Assembly (NCBI GenBank): GCA_900119625.1
Contig: FPKD01000006.1
Span: 62,001 to 126,000 of the forward strand
Source of the DNA: Olsenella sp. kh2p3
GTDB lineage: Bacteria; Actinomycetota; Coriobacteriia; Coriobacteriales; Atopobiaceae
Direction of reading: 5' to 3'
DNA: 64,000 bases
The position numbers and the translations under genes are program-made. Positions 43,201 to 52,710 of the stretch are shown in pieces. The stretch's first letter is position 1, and each line of letters begins with the position of its first letter. The notes below the pieces were generated by a model, which saw nothing but the letters and a program-made list of their open reading frames with translations, did not search any database and had not been told where the DNA came from.

Positions 43201-45504
43201 GTGCGCTTCGCGAGCGTCGCGCTTGACATATCCACGCGCGCCCTCGAGGGCACGTTTGACTACGCCATCCCCGAGGCCATCGAGGACCAGGTGGACGTCG
43301 GTGTCACGGTGCTCGTGCCCTTCTCGCACAGGAGCGCCGTGGGCTACGTGATGGCTACCTCGGACGAGCCGCCCGTAGACGTGGCGCCATCACGCCTGCT
43401 CGCTGTGGCGCAGGTGCTTGCTCCCGCGGCGTTTGGCCCGCACTCCGCTGCCGTGGCGCGCTGGATCGCGCACGAGTACGCCTGCCCGCTCGCAGACGCC
43501 GTGCGGCTCTTCCTCGCCCCTGGCCAGAAGGTCCGCGTTACCCGCGAGTCGCCTGACGCCCCGTGGGAGCTTGTCGCCGAGAAGGCCGCGCCCGCCGACG
43601 CCCGATGGGTCTCGCTCGCACCGGGCGCCCGGGGCTTCGAGCCCGCGCGCAACGCCAGCCGCCAGCGCGAGGTCCTGGAGGCACTCTCTGCCGGGGCCAT
43701 GCGCCTGGCCGAGCTCTCGGCCACCATTCCCGGCGCCTCGACAGCCGTGAACGCGCTGGCAAAGCGCGGTGTGGTGTCGGTCGAGACGCGCCGGCAGATT
43801 CGCGGCGGCGAGAAGACCACGCTCTCCTCGGCGCATGCCCCGCGGCCGGAGCACCTCACGCAAGGCCAGCTTGCCGCTGTTGTGGCCATCGACGAAGCCC
43901 GCTCCCGCGCTGCGGGAGACGTGGTCCTCGTGGACGGCGTCACAGGCTCTGGCAAGACGGAGGTCTACCTCGAGGCCATCGAGCGCGCCCTTGCCGCGGG
44001 CAAGGGCGCCCTGGTCCTCGTGCCAGAGATCTCGCTCACGGCGCAGACCGTGGGCCGCTTCCGCTCGCGCTTTGGCGACGACGTGGCCGTGCTCCACTCG
44101 CGCCTCTCGACCGGCGAGCGCTTCGACCAGTGGGACCTCGTGCGCCAGGGCGCCGTCCACGTGGTGGTGGGCGCGCGCTCCGCGCTCTTCGCGCCGCTCG
44201 CCAACGTGGGTCTCATCATCATCGACGAGGAGCACGAGTCCTCCTACAAGCAGGACTCAAGCCCGCGCTACCACGCGCGCGAGGTTGCGGCGCGCATGGC
44301 CCAGGAGTGGGGCAGTGCGCTGGTACTGGGCTCGGCCACGCCTTCGCTCGAGAGCCTTCGCCGCTGCGAGGTGGGCTCATGGCGCGGCGCGCGCTGGACG
44401 CGCGTGGAGATGCCCGAGAGGCCCGGCGGCGCCGTGCTCCCCAAGGTCAGCATCGTGGATATGGCGTCGCAGTTCCGCGGGGGCTCGCGCTCCGTCTTCT
44501 CGGAGCCCCTGCGCCGCGCGCTCGAAGGCGTGGCCGAGAGGCGCGAGAAGGCCGTGCTGCTCTTGAACAGGCGCGGCTTTGCAAACTTCCTCATGTGCCG
44601 CGAGTGCGGCTGCGTGCCCGAGTGCCCGCACTGCTCCACGGCACTCACGTACCACGAGCGAACCCACTCGCTCGTATGCCACACCTGCGGCCGCAGTTGG
44701 CCCGTGCGCGCCTATCCCGACCCTTCCACGCGCTGTCCCAACTGCGGCAGCCGCTACCTGGGCGCTTACGGCGTGGGCACCCAGCGCGTGGAGGACGAGC
44801 TTGCCATGCTCCTGCCAGAAGACGTTGAGGTCATCCGCATGGACGCGGACACAACGCGTGCAAAGGGCGCCCACCAGCGCCTGCTCGAGCAGTTCGACGC
44901 GGCGGAGTGCGCGGTTCTCGTAGGTACGCAGATGATAGCCAAGGGACTCGACTTCCCTGAGGTCACGCTCGTGGGCGTCATCAATGCGGACACCATGCTC
45001 AAGCTTCCCGACTTCCGCGCGGCCGAGAGGACCTACGACCTCCTGGAGCAGGTGGCGGGCCGGGCCGGCAGGGGAGGGCGCCCAGGCGAGGTCATCGTGC
45101 AGACCTACTGGGCCACGCACCCTGCCATGCAGGCGGTCCTCTCGCACCGGCGCGACGTCTTTCTCGCCCCCGAGCTGGCCGAGCGCAAGGAGGCCTCGTA
45201 CCCGCCGTTCTCGCGCCTTGCAAACGTCCTGGTGTGGGGCAAGAATGCCCGCGCCGTGGGCGACGCGTCAGCCAAGATGGCAGCCGCCCTGCGCGAGAAG
45301 GTCGCTGACCTTCCTGGCTGGGAGGTCCTGGGTCCCGCGGACTGCGTGAAGGCTCGCGTGAAGGACAGGACCCGTCGCCACGTGATGGTGAAGGCACCCC
45401 TCGACGCCGACCTTGGTGGTGTGGTCTCGGAGTGCGCTGCAGGCATAGGGCGCGGTATGGGTATTAACATGGCATTGGACATAGACGCCTACGACCTCAT
45501 GTAG
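43201..45504 (+). CDS. priA: Primosomal protein N' (replication restart helicase PriA)
   Basis: 767 residues from a GTG with AGGGGAGGG upstream. N-terminal DNA-binding domain (VALDISTRALEGTFDYAIP), winged-helix region about 160-215, then the helicase: GVTGSGKTEVY near 245, IIDEEHESSYKQ about 340, LGSATPS about 375, eight cysteines of the double zinc-binding insert (CRECGCVPECPHC to CPNCGS, about 465-520), MIAKGLDFPEVTLVGV about 578 and QVAGRAGRGGRPG about 615. It reloads the replisome at stalled forks. It begins a group with def, fmt and rsmB, an order conserved in many bacteria. Confidence 0.95.
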   Translation: MRFASVALDISTRALEGTFDYAIPEAIEDQVDVGVTVLVPFSHRSAVGYVMATSDEPPVDVAPSRLLAVAQVLAPAAFGPHSAAVARWIAHEYACPLADAVRLFLAPGQKVRVTRESPDAPWELVAEKAAPADARWVSLAPGARGFEPARNASRQREVLEALSAGAMRLAELSATIPGASTAVNALAKRGVVSVETRRQIRGGEKTTLSSAHAPRPEHLTQGQLAAVVAIDEARSRAAGDVVLVDGVTGSGKTEVYLEAIERALAAGKGALVLVPEISLTAQTVGRFRSRFGDDVAVLHSRLSTGERFDQWDLVRQGAVHVVVGARSALFAPLANVGLIIIDEEHESSYKQDSSPRYHAREVAARMAQEWGSALVLGSATPSLESLRRCEVGSWRGARWTRVEMPERPGGAVLPKVSIVDMASQFRGGSRSVFSEPLRRALEGVAERREKAVLLLNRRGFANFLMCRECGCVPECPHCSTALTYHERTHSLVCHTCGRSWPVRAYPDPSTRCPNCGSRYLGAYGVGTQRVEDELAMLLPEDVEVIRMDADTTRAKGAHQRLLEQFDAAECAVLVGTQMIAKGLDFPEVTLVGVINADTMLKLPDFRAAERTYDLLEQVAGRAGRGGRPGEVIVQTYWATHPAMQAVLSHRRDVFLAPELAERKEASYPPFSRLANVLVWGKNARAVGDASAKMAAALREKVADLPGWEVLGPADCVKARVKDRTRRHVMVKAPLDADLGGVVSECAAGIGRGMGINMALDIDAYDLM

Positions 45505-45550
45505 GCAAGACACAACCCGCGCGAGGATTCGCGCTGCATTGGAGGATGCA

Positions 45551-46105
45551 ATGAACCCCCTGGACGAAATCGTGCTCTCGCCCGCACCCGTGCTTACCGA
45601 GGAGTGCGCGCCCGTCGAGAAGATCGACGACGAGATTCGCGCCCTTGCCAAGCGCATGCTGCGCGACATGTACGCCGCCGACGGCTGCGGCCTTGCCGCC
45701 CCGCAGGTGGGCGTTGCCAAGCAGGTCGTGGTGATTGACGTCGACTGGTCGGGCAAGGGCTCCAAGAAGAACCCCTACGTGCTCATCAACCCCAAGGTCA
45801 TCACGGCGGACGGCCCCGAGCGCACCACGGGCGAGGGGTGCCTCTCGTTCCCCGGCATCACGGTCGAGGTCAAGCGTCCCAGCCACGTGGTTGTGCAGGC
45901 GCTCGACCTGGACGGCGACCTCTTGCAGTACGAGGCGGCGGACAACCTCCTTGCCGTGTGCCTACAGCACGAGATAGACCACCTGCACGGAGTGACCATG
46001 ATTGATCACCTGTCTCCTTCGGCGCGCGTGCGTGCGATGTCTGAGTACCAGGACGCGCTCGACGCCGGCGCGCGCCCTGGCGACGTGGAGGTCGAGGAGG
46101 ACTAG
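45551..46105 (+). CDS. def: Peptide deformylase
   Basis: 184 residues from the ATG five bases after a GGAGGA site; an ATG twelve bases earlier overlaps that site. The three deformylase motifs are intact: GLAAPQVG about 50, EGCLSFPG about 97 with the metal Cys, and HEIDHLHG about 140. It removes the formyl group from nascent chains, pairing functionally with fmt two bases downstream. Confidence 0.96.
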   Translation: MNPLDEIVLSPAPVLTEECAPVEKIDDEIRALAKRMLRDMYAADGCGLAAPQVGVAKQVVVIDVDWSGKGSKKNPYVLINPKVITADGPERTTGEGCLSFPGITVEVKRPSHVVVQALDLDGDLLQYEAADNLLAVCLQHEIDHLHGVTMIDHLSPSARVRAMSEYQDALDAGARPGDVEVEED

Positions 46106-46106
46106 C

Positions 46107-47033
46107 ATGCGCATTGTCTTCATGGGCACCCCCGAGTTTGCGGTGCCTTCGCTCAAGGCCGTTGCCGGCGCCTACGACGTCACGCTCGTGGTGACGCGCC
46201 CCGATGCCGTGCGCTCGCGTGGCAAGAGGCTCGAGCCCTCGCCCGTGAAGGCATGCGCCCTCGAGCTGGGCCTTCCCGTGTTCGAGGCCAAGCGTATGGA
46301 CGCCGCGGCAATCGACGCCGTGCGTTCCGCAGCGCCTGACCTTATCTGCGTTGTGGCGTTTGGCTGCATACTGCCGGACGAGCTTCTCGCCGTGGCGCCC
46401 CTGGGCGCCATCAACGTGCACGGCTCGCTGCTGCCGCGCTGGCGCGGCGCGGCCCCCATCCAGCGCGCGATCCTTGCCGGGGACGAGAAGACCGGCGTCT
46501 CCATCATGCGCGTGGCGCACGATCTTGACGCCGGCGCATGGTGCCGTCAGGTGTCCACGCCCATTGGCACCAAGACGGCTGGTCAGCTCTTTGACGAGCT
46601 GGCGCAGGCGGGCGCGCCCGAGCTTGTCGCCGCGGCAGCGCAGATTGCCGACGGCACCGTGATCTGGCACGAGCAGGATCCCAACCAGGTCACGATTGCC
46701 GAGAAGGTCAAGAAGGACGAGATGCGCCTCGACCCGGCAGACACGTGCGCGGCAAACGCGCTTCGCGTGCAGGCCTCGACCGACGCTGCGCCGGCGCGCT
46801 GCCAGGTTGCGGGTAAGGGCATGCGTGTCGTGTGCGCCGCAGTGGCGGATGCCAATGCCCCGCAGGTGGCGGCTGGTGCTGTTGCGCTTGCCCACGGTCG
46901 CGTGCTTCTCGGCTGCGCCAACGGGGCGCTTGAGCTTCTCCGCGTGAAGCCCGACGGCAAGCGCGAGATGGACGCCTCGGCCTGGGCGCAGGGTCTCCAC
47001 GGCGGCAACGGTGCCACCTGGGAGCGTGCCTAG
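46107..47033 (+). CDS. fmt: Methionyl-tRNA formyltransferase
   Basis: 308 residues. MRIVFMGTPEFAVPSL at the N-terminus, the catalytic NVHGSLLPRWRGAAPIQ about 105-120, and TGVSIMRVAHDLDAG about 130 with the conserved His/Asp. The C-terminal OB-like domain is present. It formylates Met-tRNA(fMet) using 10-formyl-THF. Between def and rsmB with almost no gaps. Confidence 0.96.
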   Translation: MRIVFMGTPEFAVPSLKAVAGAYDVTLVVTRPDAVRSRGKRLEPSPVKACALELGLPVFEAKRMDAAAIDAVRSAAPDLICVVAFGCILPDELLAVAPLGAINVHGSLLPRWRGAAPIQRAILAGDEKTGVSIMRVAHDLDAGAWCRQVSTPIGTKTAGQLFDELAQAGAPELVAAAAQIADGTVIWHEQDPNQVTIAEKVKKDEMRLDPADTCAANALRVQASTDAAPARCQVAGKGMRVVCAAVADANAPQVAAGAVALAHGRVLLGCANGALELLRVKPDGKREMDASAWAQGLHGGNGATWERA

Positions 47034-47036
47034 CGC

Positions 47037-48473
47037 ATGGCAACGCTCTCACTCGCCCGCATAGCAGCTGCGGACGTCCTCTCCAACGTGCGGCGCAGGG
47101 ATGCCCGCGCGCGCGACCTGCTGCGCACCTCCGCGCCGGTGGCGCGACTTACGCCGGCGGACCGCGCGCTGGCAACCAGGCTCGCTTTGGGGAGCGTCCG
47201 TACGTCCGGAACCGTCGACGCCCTTCTCGACGCCCACTTGCGCCGCGGTCACCTCGAGCCGCGCGTGCGAGATGCGCTGCGCATCTCGGCGTTCGAGCTC
47301 CTGTGGCTTGCGACGCCTGCGCCCGTGGCCATAAGCCAGGGCGTCGAGCTGGTGCGGCGTGTCTCGCCCCACGGCACCGGGCTTGCCAACGCGGTGCTGC
47401 ACCGTGTGGCCGAGGAGGACCTCCCGGCGCTTGCCCGCGCGCGCGAGCGCGTGGAGCGTAGGAACTGTACCGCCTCCGACATCGCGCTCGTTGCCGCGCT
47501 GCCGCAGTGGCTCGCAGACGAGCTCGTGGTCTCGCTGGGCACCGACGGCGTATGCCGCATGGCGCTCTCGGCCTTGGACGCGCCTGGCGCCTACGTGGCC
47601 GGCAACGCCTGTCTGCACAATGACGCCGAGGTCGAGCACCTGCTCTCTGCCGCGGGCCTCATGCCGTGCTCGACCAGCCTGCCGGGGTGCCTCTCGCTCT
47701 CTTCGGCAGCCGGCCTGGCGGCCTCTGGACTCGTGGATGTCGTTGACGTTGTCCCCGCCGACATGGCGGCGCAGGTCGTGGCGTGGCTTGCCTCGCCCGC
47801 GCCTGGCACTCGCATGCTCGAGGTGGGGCAGGGGAGGGGCACCAAGTCGCTCCTGCTCGAGTCCTGCGCGCTGCGCCGCGGGGGCCTCGCGCACCTTGCT
47901 GCGGTGGAGTCAGAGGCCTTCAAGGTTGCCGTCTCGCGCACCCGCATGGAGCGTGCCGGCCTGGGCAAGGCTGTGACCTGCACCGCATTGGATGGACGAC
48001 GCCTTGGCGAGAAGGGCCTCCCACCCGAGCTTGCCGGCAGCTTCGACTCCGCATTCGTGGACGCTCCCTGCTCCGGCACGGGCACCATGCGCCGTCACCC
48101 CGAAATAGCGTGGGCGCTCCAGGAACCCGCCATCCGCCCGGTGGGCAAGTCGCTCCCGGCGCTCCAGCTCGAGCTTCTCCGCGCGGCCTCCGCTCGTGTT
48201 GGCGCAGGCGGCACGCTTGCCTACGCCACGTGCTCCGAGCTGCGCGAGGAGGACGAGGGCGTCATGATGGCGTTTCTCGCGGGACCGGAGGGCGCGCAAT
48301 TCTCTCTCGTGAGCCCCCGCTCGACGGCTGCCTTCGCGGCACTGCCGCCCCAGGCCCAGCGCCTGGTCTCAACGATGATTGGCCCCGATGGCATGGTGCG
48401 CACCTCTCGCGCGGACACGCCTGAGCTGCCGCTTGACGGCCACTTCCTGGCGATTCTCGTCCGCGAGGCATAG
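47037..48473 (+). CDS. rsmB: 16S rRNA (cytosine-5) methyltransferase RsmB
   Basis: 478 residues, slightly longer than typical. The N-terminal NusB-like helical domain (ADRALATRLALGSVR about 40) is followed by the SAM-dependent methyltransferase: LEVGQGRGTKSLL near 261 (usually AAPGGKT-like, here diverged), VDAPCSGTGTMRRHPEI near 341 and the catalytic YATCS near 395. It methylates C967 of 16S rRNA. Motif I is more degenerate than usual, but both cysteines are kept. Three bases after the fmt stop. Confidence 0.9.
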   Translation: MATLSLARIAAADVLSNVRRRDARARDLLRTSAPVARLTPADRALATRLALGSVRTSGTVDALLDAHLRRGHLEPRVRDALRISAFELLWLATPAPVAISQGVELVRRVSPHGTGLANAVLHRVAEEDLPALARARERVERRNCTASDIALVAALPQWLADELVVSLGTDGVCRMALSALDAPGAYVAGNACLHNDAEVEHLLSAAGLMPCSTSLPGCLSLSSAAGLAASGLVDVVDVVPADMAAQVVAWLASPAPGTRMLEVGQGRGTKSLLLESCALRRGGLAHLAAVESEAFKVAVSRTRMERAGLGKAVTCTALDGRRLGEKGLPPELAGSFDSAFVDAPCSGTGTMRRHPEIAWALQEPAIRPVGKSLPALQLELLRAASARVGAGGTLAYATCSELREEDEGVMMAFLAGPEGAQFSLVSPRSTAAFAALPPQAQRLVSTMIGPDGMVRTSRADTPELPLDGHFLAILVREA

Positions 48474-48508
48474 ATAGAACATTAGTTCTGTATTTTTGCT
48501 TCCAACAC

Positions 48509-48537
48509 TTGAAGTATGCCTAAGCTCTGTTTAAGAT
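48509..48537 (+). promoter_or_regulatory. Promoter of marR-ABC exporter operon
   Basis: TTGAAG (-35), 17-bp spacer, TAAGAT (-10), about 40 bases before the gene. A small AGAAC/GTTCT dyad (48476-48489) lies just upstream and could be an operator for the MarR protein. Confidence 0.62.
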
Positions 48538-48579
48538 AAACCTCCTATTGTCCGAAACCGTAATTTTGGAGGCTCCCCA

Positions 48580-49110
48580 ATGCCGGAGGAACAGCCGGGA
48601 GGCGCGGGCGCGCAGGCGCCGAGCATCCCCACCGTCCGCGACATGGACATCGTGTACCAGGAGGTCGAGCGCCTGTACTACGAGATTTCGAAGGGCTGCG
48701 GCCTCTCGGAGACCGCGTATTGGATCCTCGTGGACATCGTGGTTGCCGGCGGCAGCTGCCCGCAGGGCTCGATTGCAACCTGTCACTCCCTCTCGCGACA
48801 GACGGTGAGCTCGGCCATGAGGTCGCTCGTCACCCGCGGCCTGGTGACGCTCGAGCGTGACGAGAACAACCGTCGCAGCAAGATCGTGACCCTTACGCCC
48901 GAGGGTCGCTCCTTTTGCGAGAAGGAGGTCGCGCCCGCGCTCAAGGCAGAGCAGCGTGCCTTCGAGACACTCTCTCCGCAAGACCGGGTTGCCCTCGTGG
49001 CACTCATCCGCCGTTACGTGGTGGCAATCGACGTTGAGGCGCGTGCCCTGCATGCTAAGGGCACTGCCGAGAAGGAACTGGCTGATGACACCCAGGGAGG
49101 TTGGAACTGA
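48580..49110 (+). CDS. MarR-family transcriptional regulator
   Basis: 176 residues. After a Pro/Gly-rich N-terminus: SETAYWILVDIVVAGGS about 47, recognition helix SLSRQTVSSAMRSLVTRGLV in parts about 70-88, wing ERDENNRRSKIVTLTPEGR about 90-108. Dimeric winged-helix repressors of this type commonly control a neighbouring drug exporter and are released by ligands. Its stop overlaps the next start (TGATG), so it is the first gene of an operon with two ABC half-transporters and probably regulates it. Confidence 0.88.
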   Translation: MPEEQPGGAGAQAPSIPTVRDMDIVYQEVERLYYEISKGCGLSETAYWILVDIVVAGGSCPQGSIATCHSLSRQTVSSAMRSLVTRGLVTLERDENNRRSKIVTLTPEGRSFCEKEVAPALKAEQRAFETLSPQDRVALVALIRRYVVAIDVEARALHAKGTAEKELADDTQGGWN

Positions 49111-50894
49111 TGGCTGCCGAGCGCGACTACAGCAAGCGCGCGTCGTGGAGGGTCCTCACGCAGCTCGTGCGCCCGCACTGGCATCTGGCGGTGGCTGCCT
49201 GCGTGCTGCTGCTTGCTGACATCGTGGGTATGCTCCTCATTCCCACGCAGCTTGCAGCCCTCGTGAACGTTGCCGTGGGCACACGTGACACTGCGGAGCT
49301 TACCTCGCATGGCGTTGCCATGCTTGTGGCTGCCGTGGTGGGTTCCGGCGGGTGTGTGGCATCTTACTACGTTGCCTCTCGCCTTGCCGCCTACGTGGGA
49401 CGAGACCTGCGCGTGGCCGTGTACAAGAAGTCGCTTGCACTCTCGGGCGCCGACTTCAACGTGTTTGGCACGGGCTCGATGATCACCCGCACGCTGTCTG
49501 ACGCCAACGTGGTGCAGCAGACTCTGCTCATGACCTTCATGATGGTCTTCCCGGTGCCGGTGACCTGCGTGGTTGCCATTGTCCTGGCATATGGCATCGA
49601 CTCCGTGATGGGGCGCATGCTCCTCCTCATCACCATAGCGATGCTCGCCATCTCGGGCGTTGCCGTTGCCAAGTCCACACCCATCTTCATGGCTATGCAG
49701 GGTTTTGTTGACCGCATGAACTCGCGGCTGCGCGAGGTGGTCACCGGCACGCGCGTCATCCGCGCCTTTGGCAAGGAGGAGCGCGAGCGTGGCCGCCTGG
49801 ACGAGACCTTCGAGGACTACGCCACAAACGCCATCCGCGTGAACATGCTCTTCTCGGTCGTGGACTGCTCGACGTTCTTCCTCATGAACGTCGTCGAGGT
49901 GCTTGTCATGTGGATGGGCGCGGACCGCGTGGGCGCAGGCGCCATGCAGATTGGCTCCATCTCCGCGTTGCTCGAGTACGCCATGCTCATCCTTTTCTTC
50001 ATGATGATGGCCCAGTTCGCAATGATCCAGGTGCCCAGGGCGCTCTCGTGCCTCACGCGCACGGCAGCCGTCCTCGACGCGGTGCCCAGCGTGGCGGACC
50101 CTGCGGAGCCCAAGCGTCTGGCTGCGCCGGCAGACCCAAGGCCAGGCGACGAGGTGGCGCGCTTCTCGCACGCGAGCTTCCGTTTTGCTGATGCCGATGA
50201 GGACACCCTCCATGACCTTGACTTCTCCATTCGGCGAGGTGAGGTCACAGCCATCATGGGCAATACCGGGTCGGGCAAGTCAACTGTTGCCAAGATGCTA
50301 CTCCGCTTCCACGACGTGACGGCAGGGTCGCTCCTCATGCTGGGAACCGATGTGCGCGAGGTCACGCAGCAGGACCTGCGCTCCCACATTGCCTATGTGC
50401 CGCAGCAGGCATGGCTCTTCTCGGGCACCATCGCCGAGAACCTGCGCGACGGCGACCCTTCCGCCACCGACGAGGAGCTCTGGCACGCGCTTGACGTGGC
50501 GCAGGCTGCCTTCGTGCACGAGCTGCCCGACGGGCTCTCCACGCGAGTCGCGCAGGGTGGGTCGAACTTCTCGGGCGGCCAGCGCCAGCGCCTGGCCATT
50601 GCACGTGCGCTCGTACGCCATGCGGACTTCTACGTCTTTGACGACTCGTTCTCGGCGCTCGACTACAAGACCGACGCGGCCCTGCGCCATGCCCTCGAGC
50701 GCGAGCTTGCCAACCAAGCCGTGGTCATCATCGCCCAGCGCGTGAGCACCGTGCGCCATGCGGCACAGATCGTGGTGCTGGGTGACGGCTGCGTGGTTGG
50801 ACGCGGCACGCATGACCAGCTCATGGAGACGTGCCCTGCCTATAAAGACATTGTTGAGTCCCAGACGAGGGGAGGTGCCACCGCCGATGAGTGA
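49110..50894 (+). CDS. Heterodimeric ABC exporter subunit with degenerate ATP site
   Basis: 594 residues. Six membrane helices (about 20-300), then the ATPase: Walker A GNTGSGKST near 385, signature FSGGQRQR near 487, Walker B FYVFDDSFSALD near 510, switch IAQRVS. The catalytic Glu after Walker B is Asp (FDDS) and the H-loop His is Gln, the pattern of the non-hydrolysing site of heterodimeric exporters such as TM287/288, BmrCD and LmrCD. Partner of the next gene, which overlaps by eight bases. Probable multidrug or lipid/peptide export. Confidence 0.9.
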   Translation: MAAERDYSKRASWRVLTQLVRPHWHLAVAACVLLLADIVGMLLIPTQLAALVNVAVGTRDTAELTSHGVAMLVAAVVGSGGCVASYYVASRLAAYVGRDLRVAVYKKSLALSGADFNVFGTGSMITRTLSDANVVQQTLLMTFMMVFPVPVTCVVAIVLAYGIDSVMGRMLLLITIAMLAISGVAVAKSTPIFMAMQGFVDRMNSRLREVVTGTRVIRAFGKEERERGRLDETFEDYATNAIRVNMLFSVVDCSTFFLMNVVEVLVMWMGADRVGAGAMQIGSISALLEYAMLILFFMMMAQFAMIQVPRALSCLTRTAAVLDAVPSVADPAEPKRLAAPADPRPGDEVARFSHASFRFADADEDTLHDLDFSIRRGEVTAIMGNTGSGKSTVAKMLLRFHDVTAGSLLMLGTDVREVTQQDLRSHIAYVPQQAWLFSGTIAENLRDGDPSATDEELWHALDVAQAAFVHELPDGLSTRVAQGGSNFSGGQRQRLAIARALVRHADFYVFDDSFSALDYKTDAALRHALERELANQAVVIIAQRVSTVRHAAQIVVLGDGCVVGRGTHDQLMETCPAYKDIVESQTRGGATADE

Positions 50895-52710
50895 CGAGAA
50901 GAACATGCGTGACGAGAAGGACCAGCGCGACGAGGAGCGCCCACATGACGCCATGGGGACGGCGCGCTGCCTGTGGCAGGCCGCCGGCAAGCAGCGCTGG
51001 CGCCTTGTGGTCGCTGCTGTGAGCGCCATCGTGTACGTTGCCGCGAGCCTGGGTGCCGCTGCCTACAGTGCGCACGTAGTCGACGTGCTGTGGGAGCATA
51101 TCCAGCAAAGCTTCGCCGCAGGCGAGCCCTACGTTGTGGGCCTCGAGAACGGTGGCCGCGAGGTTCTCATCTACCTGGGCATCTGGACATGCGCATGGGT
51201 GTTCTACAGCGTGCAGTCGCTCGTGATGTCGAGCTTTGCCGAGCGCCTTAACCTTTCCCTGCGCAAGAAGATCTCGGCAAAGCTGGGAAGGCTCCCACTC
51301 TCGTACTTCGACGCCCACCAGCCTGGTGACACCATCAGCCGCGCGACCAACGACCTCGACAAGGTCTCCGAGGTCCTGCAGCGAGGCCTGCTGCAGCTCA
51401 TCATCGCCTTCACCACGCTCGTGGGCGCAGTCGTGCTCATGCTTGTCTCCAACCTGGTGCTGGCACTTGTGTTCTGCGGGTTTGCCGCCGCGTCTGTGGT
51501 TGTTACCAGGTTTGCCGCCCGCCTCACGCTCGACGCGGCGGCGGCGCGCCAAGACGCACTGGGGCACCTCACCGAGAGCGTCGAGGAAGCGTACTCCGGC
51601 CGAACCGTCATCAAGGCATTTGGCGTGGAGGACGCGAGCCTCGAGGCGGTGGAGTTGCGTGCTGAGAAGGTTGCTGCCACAAGTGCCCGAGCAGACTTCC
51701 TCACCAACGCAATCTCCCCCGTGATCCGCTTCCTCATGCGGCTCTCGCAGGTGGCTATCGGCCTTGCCGCTGGAGTGCTCGTGGCGGGGGGTCAGATGTC
51801 TGTCGGCGCGTTCCAGGCCTTCTTCCAGTACGTGACCCAGGCGTCCGAGCCACTCACCCAGCTCTCGCTAACGGTGAACATGCTGCAGGGCGCCCTTGCT
51901 GCCGCCGAGCGTGTCTTTGTGCTGCTTGACTCGGCAGAAATCTCGCCAGACCCAGAGATGCCGGTGGAGCTTCCAAAGCCCGTGCAGGGTCGTGTGGCCT
52001 TCGAGCACGTGCGCTTTGGCTATTCGCCCGAGGCACCCCTCATGCGCGACGTCTCCCTCGTGGCCGAGCCTGGCCAGAAGGTCGCCATCGTGGGCGCAAC
52101 CGGCGCCGGCAAGACCACGCTCATCAACCTCCTCATGCGCTTCTACGAGGTTGACGGTGGACGCATCACGCTTGACGGCGTTGACACCAGGCAGCTACGT
52201 CGGCGCGACCTGCGCCGCGAGTTTGGCATGGTGCTCCAGGATGCGTGGCTCTTCGAGGGAACCATCGCAGAGAACATCGCCTATGGCAGACCTGGTGCCA
52301 CACGGGAGGAGGTCGAGGCGGCGGCGCGCGCCGCGCACGTGGACTTCTTCGTGCACACGCTTCCGCATGGCTACGACACGATGCTCACTGACGGCGGTGA
52401 GAACGTGAGCCAGGGTCAGCGTCAGCTCCTGACCATCGCGCGCGCCATGCTCACAGACCCCGCCATGCTCATCCTCGACGAGGCAACCTCGAGCGTGGAC
52501 ACCCGTACCGAACAGGCCATTGTTCGCGCTATGGAGGCCATCATGGAGAATCGCACGAGCTTCGTGATTGCGCACCGCCTTTCCACGATTGTGGACGCGG
52601 ACCTCATCCTGGTGATGGACCACGGAACCATCATTGAACAGGGCACGCACGAGTCACTGCTGGAAAAGGGCGGTGCGTACGCGACGCTCTACCGCAGCCA
52701 GTTTGCCTAG
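50887..52710 (+). CDS. Heterodimeric ABC exporter subunit with canonical Walker B
   Basis: 607 residues. A charged N-terminus rich in Asp/Glu/Lys, six membrane helices (about 35-330), ATPase with Walker A GATGAGKTT near 402, signature VSQGQRQLL near 507, Walker B MLILDEATSSVD with the catalytic Glu, and H-loop IAHRLS. SQGQ in place of SGGQ, paired with a normal Walker B, is typical of the second half of heterodimeric exporters. The end overlaps the convergent deacetylase gene by four bases (52707-52710), with no terminator. Confidence 0.9.
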   Translation: MSDEKNMRDEKDQRDEERPHDAMGTARCLWQAAGKQRWRLVVAAVSAIVYVAASLGAAAYSAHVVDVLWEHIQQSFAAGEPYVVGLENGGREVLIYLGIWTCAWVFYSVQSLVMSSFAERLNLSLRKKISAKLGRLPLSYFDAHQPGDTISRATNDLDKVSEVLQRGLLQLIIAFTTLVGAVVLMLVSNLVLALVFCGFAAASVVVTRFAARLTLDAAAARQDALGHLTESVEEAYSGRTVIKAFGVEDASLEAVELRAEKVAATSARADFLTNAISPVIRFLMRLSQVAIGLAAGVLVAGGQMSVGAFQAFFQYVTQASEPLTQLSLTVNMLQGALAAAERVFVLLDSAEISPDPEMPVELPKPVQGRVAFEHVRFGYSPEAPLMRDVSLVAEPGQKVAIVGATGAGKTTLINLLMRFYEVDGGRITLDGVDTRQLRRRDLRREFGMVLQDAWLFEGTIAENIAYGRPGATREEVEAAARAAHVDFFVHTLPHGYDTMLTDGGENVSQGQRQLLTIARAMLTDPAMLILDEATSSVDTRTEQAIVRAMEAIMENRTSFVIAHRLSTIVDADLILVMDHGTIIEQGTHESLLEKGGAYATLYRSQFA

